This document shows positions 17,752 to 25,216 of a DNA stretch of 64,000 nt, in pieces; within the stretch, counting starts at the first letter, position 1; each line of letters begins with the position of its first letter. The notes under the pieces are model-generated. The model had not been told where the DNA came from and did no database searches. It saw only the letters and a program-made list of their open reading frames with translations. The DNA comes from Cytophagaceae bacterium ABcell3 (GTDB lineage: Bacteria; Bacteroidota; Bacteroidia; Cytophagales; Cytophagaceae): assembly GCA_030913385.1 (NCBI GenBank), contig CP133159.1, forward strand, positions 2,378,584-2,442,583, written 5' to 3'. A program made the translations under genes and the position numbers.

Positions 17752-17915
17752 ACCTGAAATATGCGTTAGAACCTTTTATTGCGTGGCATAACAACTTCAA
17801 ATCAGACGCTTCGCTCACATTTGGTTTTTATCCATAGAACCACTATGCTTTGCAAACCAAATACGCTGATTTTTTGTTCTTTTGCCCTTCATAACGAAAC
17901 CTAATGCATTAAAAA
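17752..17915 (+). repeat. Family 1 inverted-repeat element, right end eroded
   Basis: Starts ACCTGAAATATGCGTTAGAA and follows the 31625 copy closely through AACTTCAAATCAGACGCTTC, CACTATGCTTTGCAAACC and TTCATAACGAAACCTAATGC. The last bases (CAGGT) are lost or replaced, so the right boundary is approximate. It lies 5 bp after the DUF2141 stop codon. Confidence 0.7.
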
Positions 17916-18082
17916 GATTTCAAATAGCATGAATGTTTTCATACATTTGTAGGTGTTATTTGTACTGAGACGTTATGGGTAAATGCTTTAAGATTGTTGG
18001 TTATTATACGCTATAAATGGTTTATGCAAGGTGAGGTCATGCTCCTTGTTTACCTCGGTTGGCGGTGGATTTAAGTTTTGAT

Positions 18083-18523
18083 ATGAATAAATTATTGATT
18101 TTGTTGTTAGTTGTTTCTTTCTCTGCTTTTGGCCAGAGAACGAAAGTGGATATTCCAGAAGAAGTGGAACAAGCATTTGTTGAAAAATATGGTTCTATTC
18201 AGGTGTCAAAATGGCGGTATAGAAAATATGAAGACCATTACGTAGCAGAGTTTAAATACAGTAAAGATAAACACAGGGCTTACTATAAGCCAGATGGGGA
18301 ATGGTTTAGGACCGAGAAACTACTTAGACGCTCCAAGTTGCCTAAAGATGTTTGGTTTTCTTTCCAGCGGACTGATTACTTTAGGTGGGAGGTTTATGAG
18401 TTCCTAGAGTGTTACACACCTACTGACTTTTTTTATGTTTTGGTGCTTCAGGAGCCAGGGTACCAAAATATCTACTTGCAGTTTCTTCCTGATGGGACAG
18501 AGGTAAGGGACAAATATAAGTAG
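18083..18523 (+). CDS. Small secreted PepSY-like protein
   Basis: 146 residues from the ATG at 18083. A signal peptide of about 18 residues ends at FSAFGQ. The mature part begins VDIPEEVEQAFVEKYGSI and continues W-x-Y-x-x-YEDHYVAEFKY with alternating charged strands, the pattern of PepSY-like (BLIP-like) secreted proteins common in Bacteroidota. These are single-domain proteins of unknown function. No partner gene is adjacent. Confidence 0.7.
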   Translation: MNKLLILLLVVSFSAFGQRTKVDIPEEVEQAFVEKYGSIQVSKWRYRKYEDHYVAEFKYSKDKHRAYYKPDGEWFRTEKLLRRSKLPKDVWFSFQRTDYFRWEVYEFLECYTPTDFFYVLVLQEPGYQNIYLQFLPDGTEVRDKYK

Positions 18524-18592
18524 CCTGTAAACCTTAGAGGCCCAAAAACAGTTGATTGATAGATTTTGTTTATAAGCGATAGGGAAAATCTC

Positions 18593-18624
18593 TTTGATTT
18601 TTCTTTATGACGGCTGTACCTTTG
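18593..18624 (+). promoter_or_regulatory. Bacteroidota-type promoter of dps
   Basis: TTTG (18593-18596), 20 nt, then TACCTTTG (18617-18624), a full match to the -33 and -7 elements of the phylum's primary sigma factor. The dps ATG follows 23 bp later. Confidence 0.65.
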
Positions 18625-18647
18625 AGTAAATCAAAACTTTTTTATTT

Positions 18648-19121
18648 ATGGAAAAGCTAAATACAATAGGAATTAATAATGAAAAAGCCAAGACGCTGGC
18701 AGACAAGCTGAACATTCTTTTAGCTAATTATCAAATATTCTATATTAACACCAGAGGTTTGCACTGGAATATTAAAGGTAAAGAGTTTTTCGAACTTCAT
18801 GCTAAGTTTGAAGAATTGTATTCAGACTTGCAAGTGAAAAATGATGAACTAGCAGAGCGTGTATTGACCTTGGGGTACACCCCGTACCACAGTTATACAG
18901 ATTACCTAAAACATGCTTCTATCAAGGAGGAAGCAAATGTGACAGATGGAACGCAAGGCGTGAAAAGCATTTTGGCAGCTCTTCGCATCATTCTCACTTT
19001 ACAGCGGGAAATTTTGGAACTTTCTGGTGATGCCGATGACGAGGGAACCAATGCTCTGATGAGTGATTACATCAGAGAGCAAGAAAAGCTTGTATGGATG
19101 TATACTGCTTATTTAGGATAA
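18648..19121 (+). CDS. dps: Dps family DNA-protection ferritin
   Basis: 157 residues, the usual length. The Dps ferroxidase site formed between subunits is present: the first block reads NTRGLHWNIKGKEFFELHAK (His at about 40) with FEELYSDLQVKNDELAERV following (Asp and Glu ligands). Dps dodecamers oxidise iron with peroxide and protect DNA in stationary phase. No long Lys-rich N-terminal tail is seen, so direct DNA binding is uncertain. A strong promoter lies just upstream and the gene appears monocistronic. Confidence 0.93.
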   Translation: MEKLNTIGINNEKAKTLADKLNILLANYQIFYINTRGLHWNIKGKEFFELHAKFEELYSDLQVKNDELAERVLTLGYTPYHSYTDYLKHASIKEEANVTDGTQGVKSILAALRIILTLQREILELSGDADDEGTNALMSDYIREQEKLVWMYTAYLG

Positions 19122-19140
19122 AAGACTTGCAAAGTAGCAT

Positions 19141-19286
19141 TTAGATAAACTCACAAGTGTGCAGATATGTGTGGCCTTCTGTGAAGACTTATTGGAAGTA
19201 CTTCGAATCTGAGGCTATAGCGTTTGTGCACTTGTGACTAGTTAAAAGAAACGATGGATCAAATTTTCTCAATATCCCATTGTAAA
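19141..19286. repeat. Family 2 inverted-repeat element, degenerate copy
   Basis: Opens TTAGATAAACTCACAAGTGT and keeps family 2 blocks in order: GTGTGGCC, GTGAAGACTTATTGGAAGTA, CTTCGAAT, GTGCACTTGTGACTAG, TTTTCTCAAT. The terminal TTTTTCAG...CCCTAA end is missing. It runs to the last codon of the LysR gene. Confidence 0.6.
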
Positions 19287-20210
19287 CTAATAATCCTTTA
19301 GCCAATCAAATTCGTTTTTGATAATGTTTGATTTTTCGCTTTTAATGTAATGTATAAACTTCGTTGCTACAGGCGACATTTTTTTGTCTTTTAACCAAGT
19401 AAGGCGCCACTTTGACCTTATTGGCAAACCATCAATAGGAATAATTTGTAATGACCCGTTGTTCAATTCATTTTTGATGCCAATGAGGGGCATGACGGAA
19501 TAGCCTAGACCAGCTATTACAGCTTGCTTTACTGCTTCGTTAGAAGTTAACTCCATCTTCTTTTTTATAGAAAGTTCATTTTCTTTAATAAACCTTTCCA
19601 TGACATTTCGTGTAGCAGAGCCAACTTCTCTATAGATAAGTGGAAGCTCTTCTAATACGCTTTTAGAGTGAGTTTTTGGAATGGTTTCCAGTCTTGTATT
19701 TCCTACCAAATATAATTTGTTCTCGACCAGTTCTTCACTTTCTATCCCTGGCTTGTCGGGTAATACAGAAATAAGGGCAAAATCTATTTCATTCTTCTCA
19801 AGACTTTTTATTACCCTCAGCTTGTTGGTTACATCTATTTTTAGTTCTACTCCTTTGTTTTTATGAATAAAATCAGCTAAAAAATAAGGCATTACATATT
19901 GTCCTGTAGAAGCAACAGAAATTTTAAGGCTGCCTGATAAAATACCTTTAAAAGAGAGCGCTTTGTAGTTTATGGCATATGCTTCATCGATAATCTTTTC
20001 TGCAGCAGCAGCTACTTCTTTTCCAAAATCGGTTACATAGAGTTTTCTGCCCACGACTTCGGTTAGCGGGATATCAAATTGTTCTTGAAACTTTTTTAGT
20101 TGTATGGAAACTGCTGGTTGACTGATGAATAACTCTTCTGAAGCTTTGGTAATGCTGCCTAATTGAGCTATTTTTAAAAAGATTTGTAGCTGGTGTAAGG
20201 TATAGTTCAT
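19287..20210 (-). CDS. LysR family transcriptional regulator
   Basis: 307 residues. Residues 1-60 form the LysR winged helix-turn-helix (LHQLQIFLKIAQLGSITKAS then EELFISQPAVSIQLKKFQ). Residues about 88-300 form the two-lobed effector-binding domain of the periplasmic-binding-protein type. LysR regulators usually control the divergent neighbour, here the PEP carboxylase gene 168 bp away. An AT-rich palindrome, ATATTTTAAATAT (20229-20241), just upstream of its start is a candidate binding site. The effector cannot be read from sequence. Confidence 0.92.
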   Translation of the reverse strand: MNYTLHQLQIFLKIAQLGSITKASEELFISQPAVSIQLKKFQEQFDIPLTEVVGRKLYVTDFGKEVAAAAEKIIDEAYAINYKALSFKGILSGSLKISVASTGQYVMPYFLADFIHKNKGVELKIDVTNKLRVIKSLEKNEIDFALISVLPDKPGIESEELVENKLYLVGNTRLETIPKTHSKSVLEELPLIYREVGSATRNVMERFIKENELSIKKKMELTSNEAVKQAVIAGLGYSVMPLIGIKNELNNGSLQIIPIDGLPIRSKWRLTWLKDKKMSPVATKFIHYIKSEKSNIIKNEFDWLKDY

Positions 20211-20295
20211 AAGTTTTGTTTATGTTAGATATTTTAAATATAAATAAAAATATATGATTTTATTTTTGTTTTTTTGAGTTAAAATTGATGAAACA

Positions 20296-20326
20296 TTGTA
20301 GAATTGTTAAAGCAAATTTACTTTTG
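20296..20326 (+). promoter_or_regulatory. Promoter of the PEP carboxylase gene
   Basis: TTG (20296-20298), 20 nt, then TACTTTTG (20319-20326), matching the phylum's -33/-7 elements. It lies 53 bp before the ATG, inside the region shared with the divergent LysR gene. Confidence 0.55.
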
Positions 20327-20378
20327 TGGTCAATTTAAGTTTCTTAATATATAGTCAGTACATAAAAAATAGCTGCTA

Positions 20379-22985
20379 ATGCATTTGGATACAGGAAAAA
20401 GCAAAATGGTAAAAGCAGATAACAGAATGTTGTCGGTGTTTAAAAGTGAAGTAGGGAATAAATTTCAGCTTTATAATAGTTTGTTTACATCCCTTCCTTT
20501 TCATAAAGTAGAAAGAACAGGTATTTTACTTTCTATGTTTTTGGCACACTGTGAAGATGGATTTGGAAATGGGAAAAGTCCAGAAGAGATTGTAAACTCT
20601 TTTTTTGATCAATACACCTCTTACAAGGACGATAAAAACCGTAACGATTTACTGTTTAGGTTTATTCAATATACAGAGCGGCAGGTAGTACTTTTCGACG
20701 CCTTGGAAGATGCCGCCTTTTCTCAGGTCAATGATACCAATGGCCCAGGTACTATGAGGCATTTGTGGTCAGATGTTGCTGTAAACGACAAGTATGAAGA
20801 ATTAAAAGAAGTTGTTAAAAAATTTTCTGTAAGACTTGTGCTAACAGCTCACCCAACACAGTTTTATCCAAGCTCAGTGTTAGGTATTATACATGATTTG
20901 GCTAAGGCTTTACAAGCTGATAATAGTGCTGTAATTAATTCATATTTACAGCAATTAGGTATTACTCCTTTCTTAAAGAAAGAAAGGCCAACACCTTTTG
21001 ATGAGGCCAAGAGTTTGATATGGTTCCTTCAGAATACGTTTTATCCTGCTGTTGGTAAAATTTATACTTCATTAAAACAACATTTCCCGGAAATCCTTGA
21101 CCTTCATAACCCTGTGGTGCGTTTAGGCTTCTGGCCAGGTGGCGATAGAGATGGAAACCCTTTTGTAAAGGCTGACACTACTTTAAAAGTTGCTGACGAG
21201 CTAAGAACTGCCATTGTTGTTTCTTATTACCGTGAGGTGAGACGATTAAGCAGGAGACTGACATTTAAAAATGTAGCTGCTCCTTTAAAGGCCTTAGAAG
21301 AAAAGTTGTATAACAACATATTTGTTCCTGGTCATGAGGCTGATATTTCAAAAGAGGAAATTGTTGATACCTTATTAAGTATTAAACAAGTATTGGAAGA
21401 CAGGTACAATGGTTTCTTTGCTACGGAGGTAGATGCTTTAATAGCTCAGGTAGAGGTGTTTGGGCTATATTTTGCAACACTGGATATTCGTCAGGATAGT
21501 TCAGTACACATGGAGATCCTTCAGCAGGTTGCAGAAAAAACAGATGCGCTTCCTGAAAATTACAATGATCTTTCAGATAAAGAAAAAGCTGATCTTTTAT
21601 TAAGTATTTCAAAAGAGGTTTCACCTTCTGATTTTAGCGATGAGCTGCACGAAGATACCATCAAAACCATGCATGCTGTTAAAACTATTCAGCAGATCAA
21701 TGGTGAAGAGGGTTGTCACCGCTATATTATTAGCCACTCTACCAAAGCTTTAAGTGTACTAGAAGCTTATGGGCTTTTCCTTTTGAGTGGATGGAAGAAA
21801 GAAGAACTAAATATTGATATTGTTCCTTTATTTGAAACAATAGATGATTTAAAAGCTGCTCCTGCAGTTATGGAAGAGCTTTATACCACAGAAGGATATA
21901 AATCACATCTGAAGCGCAGAAGGAATATACAAACAATCATGTTGGGCTTTTCTGACGGTACCAAAGATGGAGGTTATCTGATGGCCAACTACAGCATTTA
22001 TAAAGCTAAAAAAGAGCTTACTGAAATCTCCAGAAAATATGATGTAGAGGTTGTTTTCTTTGACGGTAGGGGAGGCCCTCCTGCTCGTGGTGGTGGTAAA
22101 ACCCATCAATTTTATGCTTCAATGGGTGGTGATATTGAAAACAAAGAGATTCAATTAACAATACAGGGGCAAACTATCAGTTCGAACTTTGGGAACAGCG
22201 ACTCTGCTCAATATAACCTAGAGCAGTTGCTGCATGCTGGTATTAACAATGCCCTTTTCAGGAACAATGATGTTACATTGACTGATGAGGATGCTGTTAC
22301 CCTTCAAGAGTTGTCAGAAGAAAGCTATAACGCCTTCAAAGAATTAAAGCACAACGAAGATTTTCTTGACTACTTGAACTATTTCAGCCCATTAAGATAC
22401 TATGCAGAAGCGAATATAGCTAGTCGACCTTCTAAAAGGAATAAAGATAAAAAACTTTCCCTCGATGATTTGAGAGCAGTACCATATGTAGGTTCTTGGA
22501 GTCAAATCAAGCAAAATCTTCCTGGTTTCTATGGTGTTGGATCTGCTTTAGATAAGTTTAAGAAGCAAGGTAAATGGGACAAGGTCGTGCAGCTTTATAA
22601 AAATTCCGCTTATTTTAGGGCCTTGATTGGCAATTGTGAAATGGCCATGACCAAAGCATTTTTCCCTCTTACGCAGAGTTTTGGCAAGCACGAAAAGTAT
22701 GGTTATCTGTGGAATGATTTCCACGATGAGTATCAACGTACCATAAAATTGGTATTGGAGCTTACCGGAGAGGAAGAATTAATGGATAATAAGCCTGTAG
22801 ATAAACTGTCAATACAAATGCGCCAGAGAATTGAATTGCCATTGACTACTATTCAGCAATTCGCATTGGCAAAAATTAGACAGGCCGATGAGCAAGAGTC
22901 TATAGCTAATTTGAAAGAAGTGTATGAAAGGATGGTAATACGGTGTTCTTTTGGCATAATTAACGCAGAAAGAAATTCGGCCTAA
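20379..22985 (+). CDS. ppc: Phosphoenolpyruvate carboxylase
   Basis: 868 residues, close to the 880-930 of classical PEP carboxylases. It converts PEP and bicarbonate to oxaloacetate, refilling the TCA cycle. Catalytic blocks: LTAHPTQ with His at 158, WPGGDRDGNPF at about 252-262, SDGTKDGGY, and FFDGRGGPPARGGG at about 560-573 (the mobile catalytic loop). PYVGSWSQIKQNLPGFYG is also typical. The C-terminus ends NAERNSA rather than the usual R-N-T-G, whose Gly carboxylate lies in the active site. An internal ATG at 20406 is an alternative start. The gene is followed by the acc and car genes. Confidence 0.95.
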   Translation: MHLDTGKSKMVKADNRMLSVFKSEVGNKFQLYNSLFTSLPFHKVERTGILLSMFLAHCEDGFGNGKSPEEIVNSFFDQYTSYKDDKNRNDLLFRFIQYTERQVVLFDALEDAAFSQVNDTNGPGTMRHLWSDVAVNDKYEELKEVVKKFSVRLVLTAHPTQFYPSSVLGIIHDLAKALQADNSAVINSYLQQLGITPFLKKERPTPFDEAKSLIWFLQNTFYPAVGKIYTSLKQHFPEILDLHNPVVRLGFWPGGDRDGNPFVKADTTLKVADELRTAIVVSYYREVRRLSRRLTFKNVAAPLKALEEKLYNNIFVPGHEADISKEEIVDTLLSIKQVLEDRYNGFFATEVDALIAQVEVFGLYFATLDIRQDSSVHMEILQQVAEKTDALPENYNDLSDKEKADLLLSISKEVSPSDFSDELHEDTIKTMHAVKTIQQINGEEGCHRYIISHSTKALSVLEAYGLFLLSGWKKEELNIDIVPLFETIDDLKAAPAVMEELYTTEGYKSHLKRRRNIQTIMLGFSDGTKDGGYLMANYSIYKAKKELTEISRKYDVEVVFFDGRGGPPARGGGKTHQFYASMGGDIENKEIQLTIQGQTISSNFGNSDSAQYNLEQLLHAGINNALFRNNDVTLTDEDAVTLQELSEESYNAFKELKHNEDFLDYLNYFSPLRYYAEANIASRPSKRNKDKKLSLDDLRAVPYVGSWSQIKQNLPGFYGVGSALDKFKKQGKWDKVVQLYKNSAYFRALIGNCEMAMTKAFFPLTQSFGKHEKYGYLWNDFHDEYQRTIKLVLELTGEEELMDNKPVDKLSIQMRQRIELPLTTIQQFALAKIRQADEQESIANLKEVYERMVIRCSFGIINAERNSA

Positions 22986-23288
22986 ATGACATTTGTGGTA
23001 ATTCTGAGCAAAAGAGTAGTAAAAAAGAACGATTTTTCATTTGTTTATTATTAGTTTTGCTTTGTTTTAGCTTGGAATACTTATAAAAATATTTCATAAG
23101 TGGCAAAATAACGATAGCTCAGTTTATTGATGTTACAAATAAAGTAGCTCAAATGCCTAATTTTGACTGGTTAGAAGTTGTTTTGCCATTTTTAGAAAAA
23201 GGATAAAGAGAAGGTTGTTTTTTATAATTGCTAGTATTCGTGGTAATGCGATATAGTATCTTTTGAGAATGTTTTTAATAATAAAAAA
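22986..23288. other. Gap between ppc and accB with a palindromic block
   Basis: 303 bp, AT-rich, without coding frames. The block TGGCAAAATAAC (23101-23112) is mirrored by GTTGTTTTGCCA (about 23177-23188), about 65 bp apart. The same inverted words occur in the core of family 1 elements, so this may be an old relic without its ends. A promoter for accB probably lies here but none is convincing. Confidence 0.3.
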
Positions 23289-23777
23289 ATGAATATTAAG
23301 GAAATTAAAGAGGTTTTAAAGCAGATTTATGAAGCAGGCTTGCAGCAGGTGGAGTTTGAAACCTCTGATGTTAAAATTAAGGTGAAGCGTGATCCTGAAG
23401 TAACAGAAAAAAACTTTATAGTTCCAGGACCTGTACAAAGCTTACCACAAGCGCCGGCAGCCACCCAAGCTGCACCATCAGCTCCAGTAGCGGAACCTTC
23501 AGCGCCGGTCAATCCTCCAGTGCAACCTGATGATGCAAATCTTGTCCCTGTTAAATCACCTATGACAGGCACTTTTTATGCTTCTTCGGCACCGGATCAA
23601 CCAGCACTTGTTTCAGTAGGGACTGAAGTTAAACCAGGACAAGCCTTGTGCATTATTGAAGCGATGAAGCTTTTTAATGAAATAGAGTCTGAAACTTCTG
23701 GTGTTGTAGAGAAAATTCTGGTCAAAGATGGACAAGCGGTAGAGTTAGACCAGACGTTGTTCTTGCTAAAGGCTTGA
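23289..23777 (+). CDS. accB: Biotin carboxyl carrier protein of acetyl-CoA carboxylase
   Basis: 162 residues. An N-terminal helical part (1-45) is joined by a Pro/Ala-rich flexible linker (about 45-85) to a C-terminal biotinyl domain. The biotin acceptor is in EAMKLFNEIE, with Lys127 as the attachment site. The thumb-like PMTGTFYASSAPDQPALV precedes it, as in AccB of the type II fatty-acid pathway. AccB carries CO2 from AccC to the carboxyltransferase. It is followed by accC 51 bp later; accA and accD are not in the window. Confidence 0.95.
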   Translation: MNIKEIKEVLKQIYEAGLQQVEFETSDVKIKVKRDPEVTEKNFIVPGPVQSLPQAPAATQAAPSAPVAEPSAPVNPPVQPDDANLVPVKSPMTGTFYASSAPDQPALVSVGTEVKPGQALCIIEAMKLFNEIESETSGVVEKILVKDGQAVELDQTLFLLKA

Positions 23778-23828
23778 TATTTAATAATTAGATACACTGA
23801 TAACTTGATTTCTGTAAATTAGATTAGA

Positions 23829-25163
23829 ATGTTCAAAAAAATACTAATAGCAAATAGGGGCGAGATAGCTCTAAGGGTGATCCGTACGTGCAAAGAGTTG
23901 GGCATTAAAACGGTAGCCGTTTATTCTACCGCAGATAAGAATAGTCTGCATGTTAGGTTTGCAGATGAGGCTATTTGTATAGGAAGTCCACAGAGTAAGG
24001 ATTCTTATCTTAAGATTCATAGTATTATTGCGGCTGCGGAAATTACCAATGCTGATGCTATTCACCCTGGTTATGGTTTTTTGTCTGAAAATGCCGCTTT
24101 TTCTTCTGCTTGTAGGGATCACAATATCAAGTTTATAGGGGCTACTCCTGATCAGATCAATGGCATGGGTGATAAATCTAATGCTAAAGATACGATGATT
24201 AAAGCAGGCGTTCCTACGGTTCCAGGTTCTGCAGGGTTAATTAAAAGTGTAGAGAAAGCAAAAGTTACTGCCAAAGAAATAGGTTATCCAGTAATGCTAA
24301 AAGCTACGGCAGGTGGTGGTGGAAAGGGAATGAAGATTGTATGGGAGGAGTCTGAGTTGGAGAATGCCTTGACCAAAGCTATGCAGGAAGCAGAGGCCGC
24401 TTTTGGTAATGCCGGAATGTATATGGAGAAGTTTATTGAGGAGCCAAGGCATATAGAAATACAAATAATTGGAGATCAATATGGAAATGTGGCACATTTA
24501 TCTGAAAGAGATTGTTCTGTGCAGAGAAGGCATCAGAAACTGATAGAAGAGTCTCCATCTCCATTTATGACCCCTGAGTTAAGAGAGCAAATGGGGCAGG
24601 CTGCCATCAAGGCTGCTAAAGCTGTTGATTACGAAGGCGTAGGTACCATTGAGTTTCTTGTTGATAAAAACAGGAACTTTTATTTCATGGAAATGAATAC
24701 CCGTATTCAGGTTGAGCACCCTGTAACCGAAGAGGTTACCAATCTTGACTTAATAGCCGAGCAGATAAAAGTTGCCGCCGGACATAAAATTTCTGGTGAA
24801 AGCTTATACCCTCAAAAGTATTCGATTGAGTGTAGGATTAATGCAGAAGACCCAGATCATAACTTTAGGCCATCGCCGGGTAAAATTACTGGTCTGCATA
24901 AGCCTGGAGGCTACGGCGTAAGGGTAGATTCTCATATTCATTCTGGGTATGAAATTCCTCCTTACTATGACTCTATGGTTGCCAAACTCATTACTTCTGG
25001 CAGAACAAGAGAAGAAGCTATTGACAGGATGCACAGGGCGCTAAATGAGTTCATTGTGGAAGGTATTAAAACTACCATTCCTTTTCATATTAAAGTAATG
25101 GAAAACGAAGATTTCCGTAGCGGAAATTATACTACTAAATTTATTGAGACCTTTAAACCTTAA
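23829..25163 (+). CDS. accC: Biotin carboxylase subunit of acetyl-CoA carboxylase
   Basis: 444 residues, the expected length. It carboxylates biotin on AccB with ATP and bicarbonate. Features in order: [20 protein letters not shown] at the N-terminus, [13 protein letters not shown], the ATP-grasp lid [12 protein letters not shown] at about 157-168, [20 protein letters not shown], and [15 protein letters not shown] with the catalytic Glu and Arg. No carboxyltransferase or biotinyl domain is fused. It forms a unit with accB and lies 53 bp before carB. Confidence 0.96.
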   Translation: MFKKILIANRGEIALRVIRTCKELGIKTVAVYSTADKNSLHVRFADEAICIGSPQSKDSYLKIHSIIAAAEITNADAIHPGYGFLSENAAFSSACRDHNIKFIGATPDQINGMGDKSNAKDTMIKAGVPTVPGSAGLIKSVEKAKVTAKEIGYPVMLKATAGGGGKGMKIVWEESELENALTKAMQEAEAAFGNAGMYMEKFIEEPRHIEIQIIGDQYGNVAHLSERDCSVQRRHQKLIEESPSPFMTPELREQMGQAAIKAAKAVDYEGVGTIEFLVDKNRNFYFMEMNTRIQVEHPVTEEVTNLDLIAEQIKVAAGHKISGESLYPQKYSIECRINAEDPDHNFRPSPGKITGLHKPGGYGVRVDSHIHSGYEIPPYYDSMVAKLITSGRTREEAIDRMHRALNEFIVEGIKTTIPFHIKVMENEDFRSGNYTTKFIETFKP

Positions 25164-25216
25164 AAGATAGGTTGCCTTCAGTTTTATATATTAAATTTTA
25201 GATTTACAGAACAATT

